DNA from: Erythrophleum ivorense
Taxonomy: Eukaryota > Streptophyta > Magnoliopsida > Fabales > Fabaceae
Direction of reading: 5' to 3'
Length of the DNA: 64,000 nucleotides
Assembly (NCBI GenBank): GCA_026724425.1
Contig: JAIUCV010000400.1
Span: 1-64,000, forward strand
Position 1 is the stretch's first letter. Each line of letters opens with the position of its first letter. The translations under genes and the position numbers were made by a program. Below, in pieces: positions 25,469-38,212 of this stretch. Below the pieces are notes generated by a model. The model made no database searches and was not told the origin of the DNA. It saw only the letters and a program-made list of their open reading frames with translations.

Positions 25469-26930
25469 TCTATAAGGTCAGCTACAGACTCTTGAACCAA
25501 GGAATTCTGAAGAACCAATGCCACCAAGACAATATTAAAGTAGCTGCACCACAATCCAGATATGAAGCCATATTAATTAAAAGATGCTTCATTCAGGCAA
25601 CAGATTACCCAAGGCAAAATTTCCAAACCACGTAGCAATATATTATATCGTATTCTACTGTGACTTTAAACAGCGTCTAAGCAACAAAGTCCACAAGAAC
25701 ACAGACCACACTAGTATGAGCAGTGATACAGCAAATGCAAGATTTTTCTTTAACAACTTAACCTCAAATTATCAGCTGTAGTACAAAGCAAAGTGCTTAA
25801 TTCCCAGTTATGAAATATATCTGCCCTTTCTATGCTACATGGTACAACATGAATTTGTTTGTGCAAAGAATGAATACATATAGGATCAAAGAAAACTACA
25901 TTATATGTTATTTCTTATCATGGAGATAGATTGCACAGCTAGTTTTTTTCACCAGTACCTCCAACTTTCCAATTTAGTCACATAAATCCTCATCACTCCT
26001 TAAAATGTAAAATTAAGTAAACATAGTCATGTGCATCACTTTAGTCGTCTAGACAATTCATAAAGAACCTAAATGTCATTATTGACATCATCCTTATTCA
26101 ACAAATATCCTAGCACCAGCGCCCCCAAAACATTTTAAAACTAATAGATTTTGATGCCTTTTTCCATTTCCCACCATAAACACATATAAAGAGGCACCAT
26201 GAAATGACATATAGCAACCTTAATAATAATGTCATTGAATGAATACGCCATAAAGACACACTAAGGAATGTAAATGAATAGGGTCATTGAGGTTTATTCG
26301 AAACATTAATCACCATGCACAATAGAGGCTCTCAGGCAACATATCTACGCTGCTTTCCATCAATATACACGAAAGCATAGAAGATGATATTCGTTAAACC
26401 CTTGAATATGTATAAATGCTTCAAAACTGGTCAGATTTCGATAGCCCAGTTAACAACCCACCCAAAAAAATCAAATATCAGAACAAATTTGAAATTTGCA
26501 ACAGCAGGGAAATAGCAATAACATCATAAATTATGGGAAGATGGAGAAGAAATATCTCAATACAAATATGATCGGGGTAGACAGGCATATTAGCACGAAG
26601 AACAACCTAAAAGCAGAGCGGGGGATTGGATGGGGCAACAGAAACTAGGAAGCAAAGCAATAGCAACCGGTTACGCTGCTGAGATCAAGGTGTCGCGGCG
26701 TTTCGAAGCTTCTAGAGCTTTCGATGCAATAGAATAAGTCGGATAATTGGATGAAACGCGAGCAAAAATAATTTTGCTCACCGGAGATGCAGGCGACGAT
26801 CTTTGAACACGCCAATTCGTCGATTGCAGGAGAAGGGGACTGACCATTAGAACTTCGCAACCCAGGCGAAGAGAGGAAAGAATACGTGATGGTGGGGCAA
26901 ATCATTCACAAGTCGTCTCCACCCTGTGAA
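25469..26930 (-). other. BAG6-like 5' leader with a 1.3-kb intron
   Basis: A GC-richer stretch (about 26650-26930) ends on the minus strand at a strong donor (CTCCG|GTGAGC, exon end 26782). A good acceptor (TTCTTCAG|AATTCC, exon start 25506) lies 38 bp before the start codon. This predicts a leader exon at about 26930-26782, a 1,275-bp leader intron, and a second leader exon 25506-25469. An upstream ATG at 26905 opens a frame through the first leader exon. Leader introns are common in constitutive plant genes. Inferred from splice sites and composition. Confidence 0.55.
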
Positions 26931-26939
26931 TCAATTTGC

Positions 26940-29140
26940 GCCGCCTACGAATCATCGTGCCCGACTCTAGTCCGGCCCAAAAATAGAGTCGGGTCTTGAT
27001 GATGGCCCAGTTGGCTTGGCTCTTCCCATTCCCCCACATCAAATCGAGGATAAAAATGATTTAGGGTGGATAGGATTAAATTCAAGTATAGCTACCAAGA
27101 AGATTAGACTTACGCTCCGTTGGCATGTAACAATCCTCTATTGTAGCAAGGGAATAGGAATGAGATTTCCATTTACCTCATGTTTGGTTAAGAGATTTTT
27201 TTTCTTTTCTTTTTTTCCCATTTGAATTCCCTAATCAATCTTATGAGAAGCCTCTCGATGGAATCACTTGATAAGCAACTAAATTACCCTTATCCAGCAA
27301 TCCCTTTTTTAATTAAAACATTAAATTTCAATATTTTTTTATATATTTTTCCTGTTAATAATAATTAAAAATATTTTCCAAAATAAAAATAAATATTTTA
27401 ATAAATTTAATATTGATATTTCAAAAATTTCTCCTACAAATTAAAAAAAATTAAAGATAAATGTTTTAATAAACTTTTTATTAAAAGTAGTTAAAGCTAT
27501 TTTTTACAAATCATAAAAAGAAAATACAATCAGTTTATTACTTTTTGGCTTCATGGGTATTATAGTTATCTCTTTTCCATTTTGCTATTATTTTTATTTA
27601 ACTAAATATAAAAATCAAAAGGTATTTTCATTTATTTTCAAGTTATACCAAACATAATTTATGAATTACAAAATTCTATTTCATCAAAATTCATCCTTAT
27701 TACCTTCAACATTTGTCCATCAACTAAACGAGACTTTAATTTAGTATAATCGAATGCTGACCTCTACATTGTAGTCCTATTTTCTTAGGTCATTTAAAAA
27801 ATAATATTTAAATAAATTTTTTTACATGATCAAATTATTTAATTAAAATATAATTTATAATTTTATTAAAAAAATATAATAATATAGTATTGAATTGTAA
27901 AACAACTCATTTATTATATTATTATTTTAAACTATTCAAAAAACTTAAAATTTATGTTTTCTCTTTTAAACATCAAATAAACTAACAATTTAGCTCTTAA
28001 TTTTTTAGACCCTTTAGTATTGGCCTTTAAACTTATTGGAATGTATGCCCTCAAACTTATATAACTCATTACAATTTAGTCAATTTATCAAATACCTCGT
28101 TGATATTGTCCAACATTTGCTAACATGTACCATTAATCAAACCATTTGGTAACTTAATGGTTTACATGGCTCATTAAGTGCCCATATTATCTTGACCCAC
28201 AATAACCCATTAAATAAGTAGTTTCATAAGACCTATGTTTAACCTAATTCTAACATCTCAAACCCATTTTAGCCCATTATTTAACCATGATTATTGCATT
28301 TAATCTAAGGTGCAAGATCTCCACTATCACAAAAATCAAGAGTCAACATACACATGTAATAATACAATTTTTTAGGGACATTCTGTTAAATGTAAAAAAC
28401 AGATTTTAACTGAGTCATCATACTTGAATTATATTCATTCACTCTTTATTAGTCTTTTTTCATCTAAAGTTGTGTTGTAACTACATTGTGTTTAACTCAA
28501 TGCATTCAATCTCTGGTACAAACTAAGGGATAAGCTTCAAAGACACCTCAATTGTCACAGCAAGTCAGGTATAGGAGTGACACCAAACAAGGGACCTAAT
28601 TAAATACCACCACCTAACTTTGCAAAAGGCAAAGAGAATTTGATGTAAAGATTACTCAAGTGGATGTAATAGCTTATGGCCAAGGAAAAAAAAAAGGTGG
28701 ATGTGACGACTCATTCGCAAAGGAGAAGAATTAAGAGGTCGGGACAAGGAAGAACTTTCAAGAATCAATATCCATGAGCAATAAACAATGAAGGAGTACA
28801 AATGGAAACTATATATAGTGCAATAGTTATTGTTTAGATTTTAACAACTGTTGGTAATGGATCCTTATTGGTTAGACAACAAATTTCTATTTTGGTTGTT
28901 TTTTTGGATTGCCATGCACTTGTAGTACGTTGCTATTGGATTAGAATTGTAGTTAACCTTGTGTAGGGGATATCATAGGTTGCTAAAGAGAAGAAAATGA
29001 AAATATTCCACTCACCTTTGTAAATTCATCTTCTTTTCTTTAGATTTCCTTAGGCAATTTAACTATGGTGTGATTCTCCAATGTTGCAAATTGGGGAATC
29101 TTATTGCTTTAAAGTAGGTGGTTAAAATAGGGAGAGAAAG
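26940..29140. other. AT-rich intergenic spacer with repeat fragments
   Basis: No gene recognised. At about 27177-27660 CTCATGTTTGGTTA and, inverted, TATACCAAACATAA bracket AT-rich DNA, possibly an old MITE. About 28000-28260 resembles dispersed plant repeat DNA but gives no protein motif. Confidence 0.4.
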
Positions 29141-29149
29141 GTTTAGGCT

Positions 29150-29830
29150 CGTTGACCAAAAAGCAATATTTTAACGTGGAAATGTCAGAAAAGCAATTAG
29201 AGAAGGATTAAACATCAAGAAGTAACAAATATTGAAATTTGGACACTATGTATTCAAATTTGGTAGTAGATGAACTCAAATTTTGATGCATGATTTTCGA
29301 ATTTCATTAGGATTAATTTTTTTTAAAGAATTTTACAAAATTTGGAATTATGTGATTCGAATTTGATGAAATTAATTTTATTTTTAAATCAAATGAGAAT
29401 AAGTTAAAAAAATTTTCAAATTAGTTTATGTTATTTGGTTAATAAAAACATTTAATTAAAATAAATAAATTAAAAAGATACTTGTTTATTTAATAATATA
29501 AACTATTAAAATATTAATAAATATAACAATAATTATATAAAATTAAAGGAGTGATGTTTGTATAAATAAATTTTTTTAATTTAAGGAAAAAAATAAAAAG
29601 TAATATCAAAAACCTTAAATATGAAAGAAATAAGAAAAAATATTAATTAAATAGTGATTAACATTTAAATTTATATTAGGCAATTATACAATATTTTGAA
29701 GTCAAAAGTAAATTTGGTTTGCTTCAATTCAAATTTAATGTAATATTTTTAACTAAATTAAAATTAGTAATTAAGAATATTTATCTATATTTTTTAATTT
29801 ATTTTATTTGAATAAGATAAAAAATTTAGG
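29150..29830. repeat. Left terminal region, tandem copy 1
   Basis: First of two tandem copies, about 660-685 bp apart. Shared blocks include AAACTATTAAAATATTAATA (with AAAAAGATACTT just before), AACAATAATTATATAAAA and CAAATTTAATGTAATATTTT. It contains palindromic modules of the type AAATTTGGA...TTCAAATTT and AAATTTTGATGCATGATTTT. Confidence 0.72.
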
Positions 29831-30500
29831 TGTGTTGACAGAAAGGCAATAAATAAACATAAGAATTGCATAAAAGCAGCAAGACAAAAAGTAAAAATCG
29901 AGAAGTAATAAAATGGAGAAATTCGGTAGCATAGCATCTAAATTTGAAATGGATCAATTGAAATTTGATTTTAAATTTATTTTTTTAACAAAATTTGATA
30001 GAATTCAGAATAATGTTTTCGAATTTCATAAAATTATTATTTTTTAAATCGAAGGGAAACAAACTTAATTGCTCTTAAATTAATTTCTTTTATTTTGATG
30101 ATAAAAGAAAGTTAGTTTAAAATAAATTAATTAAAAAGATACTTATTTATTTAAATAATCTAAACTATTAAAATATTAATAAATATAACAATAATTATAT
30201 AAAATGAAGGGTGTGATGTATGTAAAAATAAATTATTTCAATGTAAGTAAAAATCGAAGAAGTAATATCAGAAGCTTTAAATAAACAAAAATAAGAAAAT
30301 AATAATAATTAAAGAGTAAAAAATATTTAAAGTTAAATTGGGTTATGGTACAATTTGTTTAAGTTAGAAAAAAAATTTGCTTTGCTTCCATTCAAATTTA
30401 ATGTAATATTTTTAATTAAAGTGAATGTGGTTATAAAGAATATTGATATATTTTGTTAAATCCATTTTATTTGAATAAGATAAAAAATTAAGCCAAATTG
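29831..30500. repeat. Left terminal region, tandem copy 2
   Basis: Second tandem copy, nearer the PMD ORF. Its start (29855-29930) is the best match to the reverse complement of the right end of the element. It differs from copy 1 by many substitutions and small indels, so the duplication is old. Confidence 0.7.
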
Positions 30501-30897
30501 TTTATTAATATAATTTGAAAAAAAATTAAGCCAAATATATTTAAGTTTATTTTATTTGAATAAGATGAAATATTATTTGTTAATATAATTAATAATTTTA
30601 CTCTAATTTATTTGAAGGTAATAGAATAGCATAATATATATGTATTATTTGTTAGGAAATATTTGTCTAATAATTTTCTTTTATATTGAATATTTGTTTT
30701 TTTTTAAATGATTTGATTAAAATAACAATAAATTTTCAATGAAATTTACCTAAAATTTTATCAATTTCCTCTTCAACTTTTAAAATTATTTAATAATTGT
30801 TGACACAGGAAAATTTTTCAAAAAATACCAATAACTTTAAAGAAAATTAATAGTACATTGGGATTAAATTATATTATTGTAAATATTGTAAATACAT

Positions 30898-33275
30898 TTA
30901 TAGCAAATGACTTCTGATGCCACAACGAAGTCTTATTCTTTCACGTCGTGGTCGTTGTTGCCCTGATTGTTCTAGTTCTTAGTGCTCCTGTATTGTGAGG
31001 TTTGTGTTTAAATCTATGGATAGAGATTGAGTTGGAAGAATCAGTTCATATGGTGTCATCAATCTTGATTGCGACGGTCCTCCTGGCTCAACGGAGTAAC
31101 CAGTATACATAGTATTAAACGTAGCTATATCAAAACGAATCTGCCCGAATGATCCGAAAGAGGGAGATAGCTGCTGAGGGGTGTCAAAGGAAGGCAAAGG
31201 TGATGACTACATGCATGAAGAGGGTCCTATTCCACCAACGTTATCAAACTAGTTAGGTGGCACTGAATAAGAAGGACCAGGTATGATAATATGTTGTTGA
31301 ACTGGGGTTGAAATGTATGAAGACATACCAGGAATATCTTGCTGAACTAGACCCTGTTGTTGCTGACTATTTTCTCCAGTAGTGGGCTGTTGGGTCATTA
31401 AGTAACCTTGATGTCTTTTTCCCGAATGACTAACAGGAATATGAGGCATAGGAAGATCCGGCGCCTGGTCAGCTGGCTGAGAAAATAGTGACAATCACTG
31501 CTCACCAAGAGCACGTAGTATATTGCTAGAGTCTCGACCGACAATATCACGAAAATTAACAGGCAAAGGATCCTGTAAGTGCAGCCTATAAAGTCCCTCT
31601 GCTAAATCAGCCTAACGGTATAAAAATAATAAGTTAAATATTAACATGTAAAAAGATTAGAAAACAATAATGATAAAGTTAATGAATAAGAAAACATTGT
31701 ACCGCATATCCAATAGTAGCACTCGACCTCTGAATCCATCGACGCGTGCGTCGCCATGTACTCAGACGTCCGATCAAACGGCTCTTTAGTTACAGGAGAC
31801 TGAGTCATAGTATTCGCCATCCATACCATCGCTGGATGAAAATACTATGCTCAGACACCTAATTAGTTTGAGTTCTGCCCCGAAGTTGTAATTATGGAGG
31901 GAGTCTAACTTGACTGACTCTTGAAGAATTAGCTGATGACAAACAAATTGTCGTAGGACGCAATCTATATGGTGCCACTCTATGATTCAAAAGCATATGA
32001 GTGGCACAGATGCGATCCAAATGTCTAGAAAAGCCAAACAGTAGTCTAGAATTAATTCTCGCACTGCCTGTGGCTGGTATGGACGCTATATAATATGAGA
32101 AAAATATTAGATAAAGTAGTGAGTAAATAAGAAATAGATAACAGAAAAAACATTTATGCACACCGAAGACCTAAAATCCAACACACACCTCATCATCTCT
32201 CATAGCATCTAGTAAAGCTCTATATAATCGAAGAACTCTGACACTTGGGTACGGAGGGCATCCAACATTTTTTCATCTGTTACAATGAATAAATATTTTA
32301 GTCAAATAATAGGTAATTATTATAGTATTCCTCAATGAACAAATAGGGTAGTTTAAACCTGAAACTAAGAGGTGGGAATACAAGGTATTCTTCAATGCGA
32401 GGGTCAAAGAAATGTGGTGTCTCAAGTGCAAGTATAGAAAATTGATCCCATACCCACAAATGTAGCAATGTTAAGCATCCAGTAATGTTACAATCATCCT
32501 TATAGGTTGCATTACACAACTCCCGATAAAGATAAGCTAACACTGCAAAGTTTCAACTGCAACAGCCAGTCAGCTCAAAGTCATCCAACAAGGGTAGATA
32601 TGTCAAGTAAACTCCATAGCTAGATCTAGCAGGATTAACCACCCCCCAATCATACGAAGAATGTAAGCACGAGTGAACTGGCGGACCGTCTCATCATCTG
32701 CATCATTTGGTAGATGTGCAAAGTTTTGTGCCAACCAAACAGTAAAAAGTCGTTGTCCATCGATCTGATCAACTAATGGTGTGATGCCTAAAAGCCACTG
32801 GCACACCTCCAACCAATTGAAACTTGTCCCACCTACGATAGGGTCCCTCTCAACCGGCAGGCCCAACTGCACTGTTACGTCCTCGAAGGCAATCGTACAC
32901 TCTCCTCTAGTGGTATGAAATGTATGCTTCTCAGGACGCCACCATTTTACTAATGCACTCACGAGTGAGGTATCATACTCAAATTGCTCAATTCGTGCAA
33001 CATCATAAAATCCAAACTGCCTCAAATACTAAACAATTGCTAAGGGCGGATCACCTAAACGATTGTCAGGTAAAACTCGGCGAAGGCGAAATATTCAATC
33101 ATCCTACAAATAAGAATAAATTATATACCAAAATAATTAAATGGAATAGAATATAATAATTAATATTTTATTCTACTTCGCCATCCCAAATAGCCTATGA
33201 TATGTGTCGCTCTTATAGGTATAGAAGTAAAACGTCTTCTAGGCTTGGATGAATAGGCTGGCCATCTCCAGCCAT
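30898..33275 (-). pseudogene. Plant mobile domain (PMD, MAIN-like) protein, broken
   Basis: The ATG at 33275 begins MAGDGQPIHP, followed by ERHIS, a stop, and AIWDGEVE. Then come DNRLGDPPLAIV, a stop, YLRQFGFYDVARI, then VSALVKWWRPEKHTFH, GECTIAFEDVTVQLGLPVER, YLPLLDDFEL, VLAYLYRELCNAT, GCLTLLHLWVWDQF, then VPLICF, a stop, IIEWH and DCVLRQF. This is the PMD order of MAIN, MAIL1 and 'phosphatase 7 long form homolog' proteins. The tail is Gln/Pro-rich, near MTQQPTTGENSQQQQG, and ends in an Arg-rich stretch followed by TAA at 30898-30900. Several in-frame stops and at least one frameshift (near 32,620, a run of six G before TGG) break it. It lies 190 bp downstream of the transposase on the same strand. 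MAIN and MAIL1 act in silencing and gene expression; the role of mobile copies is unknown. Confidence 0.87.
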
Positions 33276-33464
33276 GGTAACTATAGGACAAAAAAACATA
33301 ATAAACTAATATACATCCAACATAGACATAAATAATTAAAGTAGAATAACATATTACATAAAAAGCAATGCATACTAATATGTCATACAATGTTCTTTTT
33401 AACTTATACATATAGAAAATGAGTAGTATAACATATTTGTAAATAATTACAATATTTTTATGCA

Positions 33465-36152
33465 CTAATATAGAGCAGAATGGCAATGTGAGCAAGAGGA
33501 ACGATTATGACCGGTTTGTCTGCACAAGCTATACCTACTTGATTGTGTCGAAGTCTTAAAATTCATTTCATTTCTATAACGAGTTGAATGAGGTCAACCT
33601 CGCTCACGAAGTATTGACTAATCAGGAATTAACTTTAGACCATCTGGTTGTGGCCAATTTTTCAATCATCCAATAGGGTGAAACATGTTATTGTATGCAT
33701 TTTGCATTGTATCCAATCGAAATACAGGATCTACAAACTGAAATGGCTCAAGAGCCTGCGATCCACGTGCTGCTAAAACATACTGGCATGAGTACTTCTC
33801 CACTTGAAATTCACCGCAATCGCAGGTTCGTTCAGTCAAGTTCACTCTATAACAATGATTGTATTGGTGGTTCATTTGATCATACGGCTCTTCAACCTCG
33901 AACAATGTAGCTTTTTGATTGAACATCCGCATAACACATGAATGAGATTGCTAAACATTTACTGATATTCTCTTTATCAAGGTCTGCGAGTAAACTTGAC
34001 CTGCAGTAAGTTGAGCATTTATCTGCTCGACACGCTGCACAAAATATTAGTTAACCCAATAATATATTGCCTTTGCTATTCCTAAAATAGGTAAAGATCT
34101 GACCCCTTTCAAAACACCATTCATGCACTCTGCTAGATTCGTAATCATGTGGCCGTATCGTTGACCCTCAACATCATATGCACGGGTTCACTATTCTTTG
34201 GGAATAACCGCAATCCACCTACCTGCCTCATCATGTATAGTCGCTATCTCAGCTAGTTTCTCATCAACATAATGACGCTCATATGCATAACCTATGTGAC
34301 ATGGTTAATAACTTTGCTATTAGTTATAGATCAATTAAAAAAATAAAAATTTCATGTAAAAGGGAGAGACATACCAATGTTCTTTAACTTTTGCTTTAAA
34401 TCTGATGACTTACAATGAGTATGGAAGTTGCTTACCACGTAACGAAGACAAAAAATATGATAACCATACGGTGGCTGCTAACCAGCTTTTGGAGTAGCAA
34501 CAACTGATAGAATGGACGAATATATATCTAATATTAAACAAATACCTCGTCGTCCAAGTACCACTCGCCTACGTAGATTACTTAGGAACCATGTCCACGC
34601 TGATTGTGTCTCTCCTTCCATAATAGCAAAGGCGAGGGGAATAATATGTCGGTCACCATCTTGTGACATTACCATCAATAGTGTCCCTTTATATTTTTCA
34701 TACATAAATGTTCTATCGACTTGAATCATCAGCTTCAGATACTCAAATGCGTGTATACAAAGTTTGAATGCCCAAAATACACATTTTAACACAGAAACTG
34801 GCTCACTACTAAAGGTACTTTGAGGAGATTGTTTTATCACAAACTCAACATATGAGCTGGGCATGAAATATTGTATCGCAGCCATCCACCCAGGCAATGT
34901 CACATATAAGCTCTCACAGTTACCAAAAGCAACAGCTGCAGCTTTATGCTTTGCTACTCCATGTCTTTCTATAAGATATAGTGTATTCGAACAAACTTCT
35001 CATTTGTTCAATGATTTGATTTATTAGAACATCAGGTGTTGTTGTTACCATTGCAACGATACATGATGAGATAACATTAGAGTCCAATTTCGAATGATCT
35101 TGCGATATTGTGGCAGACAAACATGTATGTGGACCCCCATATTTTATTATCTGCTAAAACGATCCCCTTCCACTATTTTTTTTACATGCCCGTACCCTCT
35201 ATCTACAACTTTTGCCATAATGCATACACCGACATTCTTCATACCTTTTGCTCGTCAAATACTTCTTAAAAGTGTGGTGTGCCCTCACAGAATACAATTT
35301 CATTGCAAGATGTAACGCCTTCTGATTTGGATACTGTGCTCTCACATATAACTCCTGATTGTTCATTTGTACCTTATTTCCCCTCTCCTCGAACTGATCA
35401 CCCTGTGCTAAAGCCAAATTAACTTGTTGAAAGAATACAGCAGTAGGGTTAACAAACTGGAACACTAGTTCAACATCAAAGGCATTATCATCATCACCCT
35501 CATGCTCACTATCATATGCATCATCATCGTCATCACCAGTTTCATTATCATCATCTTCATCATCATTGTCATAATCAGGATCAAATTCTGTGTCATACTC
35601 ATCTTTATTTTCAAAGTCTTCTAATACATTTTCTTATGATCTAGGGGGAGAAGGAGGTTCATTATAGCCAATCATTTAATGAGAGGAACTCGGCTGTGAA
35701 CTGCCTTCTATTGGCACCATTTCATATTATTGAGTAAACCTAGGCAGTTGATACAACGGACCATGTGAAGGCAACACATCATTGGCCAGGTTTGCTTGAT
35801 ATTCAATACTCAATTGTTGGTTAGTATCTGAGACATTCGCATACACCTCAACCACATTCAACTGTGATGGGAAGCGTGAGTGTGATTGCCACATCCTCTA
35901 CACATCATGGTCATCTTCAAGTATAGTTACTCGGTACCATGTTAGATTTATTATTGTTGGAAGTCTATATATCAAATCAGATATAACATGGGTAGGGGGA
36001 AGTCGCAACTTCTGACCAATTGCTTGTTTTAATTATTCCAAAGTAATGTCAGTGTTCACTGTTATGTATATTGACATTGTACATTGAAATGTCGTACCCT
36101 GAGCACTTTCATAAATTCTGCCGTTTGCATAAATGCAAACAATTTCATTCAT
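33465..36152 (-). pseudogene. MuDR/MULE transposase, broken
   Basis: The ATG at 36152 begins MNEIVCIYANGRIYESAQG. An acidic Asp-rich stretch lies near 35.5 kb, then the MuDR N-terminal domain (ELYVRAQYPNQKALHLAMKL, HHTFKKYLTSKRYEECRC). The MULE DDE domain follows: LMIQVDRTFMYEKYKGTLL (first acid), RRGICLILDIYSSI (second), NLAECMNGVLKGVRSLP (third). Next is a SWIM finger, NLTERTCDCGEFQVEKYSCQ, whose last ligand His is Tyr. A zinc knuckle, YSLCRQTGHNRSSC, has its first Cys as Tyr. At least ten in-frame stops and at least one frameshift (near 35,000) are present. Most stops fit single C-to-T or G-to-A changes from Gln, Arg or Trp codons. The frame ends at TAG 33465-33467. The DDE acids persist, but the protein cannot be made. 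Confidence 0.9.
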
Positions 36153-36169
36153 TCAGGCTATTTTTTTCC

Positions 36170-37721
36170 TCCAAATATCCTAATCACAGATATGTTTTAG
36201 ATAATTACTTTAATCATTTCTTACATTTATAATAATTACCTTCTTACTTTAAGTGAACAAAATTTACTTTAATTGTTTTTCCATTATCTACATTTTTTTT
36301 TTCGTTTCTTCCACCTACCATGAACTACATTTATTCACTAACTATATTATTTTGACATTATTTATTATAAATACAAAAAAATTTAAACTTATTTTTCTAG
36401 TATCCAACTATTTTGTTATCTCCAATATTTTTCAAACAAAAAAATTTCTCTCATTGCCCTTATTTTAAATAATATCTATAACATTTTTTTAACTTTTTCC
36501 TAACATATTTCTAAAGGATATTTTAATTATTACATACTTCATCCTTTTTTCTACATTTCTATTTACTTTTTTTTCATTATAAATTTACTCTTTTCATTGC
36601 AAATAAAGAAGGCCAAAGTTTTTTCCATTCTTTACAATTACCAACAATTAAATTAACTTCATCGTTTTATCATTTTGTATTTTTTCTCATTTTTTAAATT
36701 CCAAAAGTATTATGTTATTTCAACTTTTTTTAAGCATTTTTTCTCATTTTTCTTGTTTTAACTATTTTTTACACTTTTTTCCTCCTTTCTTTTTTCTCAT
36801 TTTTTCCTTATTTTAGCAATTTCTAGTACATTCCTCTTACTTGTTTTTTTCCCCTTACTTATTACCTTAATTATTTCACTAATTATATTTCTTTTATTCT
36901 TCTCTTATTTTAGCAATTCCCTTTTCTTCATTATTCCACATTTTTTTATTTCAATGACTTTAAACTAATGACCTTTTGTTATTTCTAATATTTCTCAAAC
37001 ATTCTTTTATTTTTTTATTTTAAATAATATTTGCAACATTTTTTTAATTTTTTTCTAACATATTTCTGAAGGATATTTTAATTAATTTTTTTCTTCATTA
37101 CAAACATACATATATTGTAAACAAATAAATAAATATATATACACATATTTTTTCTTTATTTTTATAACTATCAATTATTTGCTTTTCCTTTATGCCATGT
37201 GTAATTTATTTTTCTTATTTTTATTAATTTTTTTCACATATTATACATTTTTTTTCAATCAACTTTTTCTTTTCTTTTACTTTAATCATATTTAACTTCA
37301 TTAATTATTTTTTCCTTCCAGATTATTTACCCAATTTAACAACAAATTATATTCACCTCTATTTTTTTATACTATTTAAATATTAAAATTTTCCTTTATT
37401 TTATTTCAACTACAAATTTTGATTCCATTTCTTTTGTTTTTCCTTCATTTGTTTCTGCCTCATAATATATCTAAACTAACACAACAAACTCAATATTACC
37501 TACACAATTCTATTAATAACAAGACATTTCCTTCTTTTTCTTCTCAAATGTATTTTTGAAATACAAACTAAATTCTACATCAACCATACAACAAATATAA
37601 AATATATATATATGATATCAAATAATTCTACCAACATTATTTTTGTCTAAATATTTCAAACTATATATATCTTAGTTACAATAAATAGTAAAATATTAGA
37701 CGTAATAAAATATTTCACATA
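36170..37721 (-). other. Predicted leader intron of the MULE, C-poor on the sense strand
   Basis: A donor TTAG|GTATGTG at 37721 and an acceptor near 36160-36180 bracket 1.5 kb before the transposase ATG. The plus strand has only about 1-4 G per 60 bases, while C remains common, so the sense strand is almost free of C. No coding frame is present. The intron call is inferred from splice sites. Confidence 0.45.
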
Positions 37722-37910
37722 CCTAATATAAAATGTGACAAATGTAGTTTAATATTTGCTCCTTTGTGGTCTTCCAACTCAGATCTTGAAATTTCACCGG
37801 CAACAGATAAAAGGGGATAAATAGAGAAATTTTACTGAGAGGAGAATGAGAGGAGCTGAATAAGTTGAGCTTCAGAGGGAGAAAATATGAGCTGCATCCA
37901 TGGAATGCGG

Positions 37911-37918
37911 TATATATA
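37911..37918 (-). promoter_or_regulatory. TATA box of the MULE
   Basis: On the minus strand CTTATATATACCG precedes a C/T-rich leader (GAAGCTCAACTT, CAGCTCCTCTC). The spacing to the predicted leader donor at 37721 suits a transcription start near 37880. Confidence 0.4.
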
Positions 37919-38122
37919 AGAAGAGTAAAATTTTTTTATCTGTATTTTTATCAATAATTTTTCGCAACCAATTAAATTCTTCCGCAATCTTAATTGCCCT
38001 CTTATAACACGCCACGTTGTTGGTCTTTTGTGGATTTCTTTTGGTTAACCGGTCAAAATAGCACCGGTCAGCGTGCGCCTAACTAGCCAGGATAGCCAGC
38101 AGGCTAACTAGGCTAGCTCATT

Positions 38123-38212
38123 GAATTCGGAACCTGTGGTTCTAAATTCACTTGATTTCGGATCCAAAGATTCCGAATTCAAGTTAAATTCGCATCCTAC
38201 GATTCTGAATTC
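38123..38212. repeat. Three tandem 27-bp imperfect palindromes
   Basis: Modules at 38123-38149, 38154-38180 and 38186-38212 each have a 12-bp left arm, a 3-bp centre and a 12-bp right arm. They are GAATTCGGAACC/tgt/GGTTCTAAATTC, GATTTCGGATCC/aaa/GATTCCGAATTC and AAATTCGCATCC/tac/GATTCTGAATTC. The period is 31-32 bp with spacers of 4-5 bp. They lie in the right terminal region of the MULE. Similar, more eroded modules are in the left terminal copies at 29215-29370 and 29917-30040. Confidence 0.8.

Noticed and set aside
29150..30500. LTR retrotransposon with two direct LTRs
   Set aside because: The direct repeats are adjacent, with no reverse transcriptase, integrase or primer site between or near them.
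36250..36470. 71-codon Phe/Ile-rich membrane-like protein
   Set aside because: Arises from T-rich, G-poor DNA of the MULE leader; hydrophobicity is compositional.
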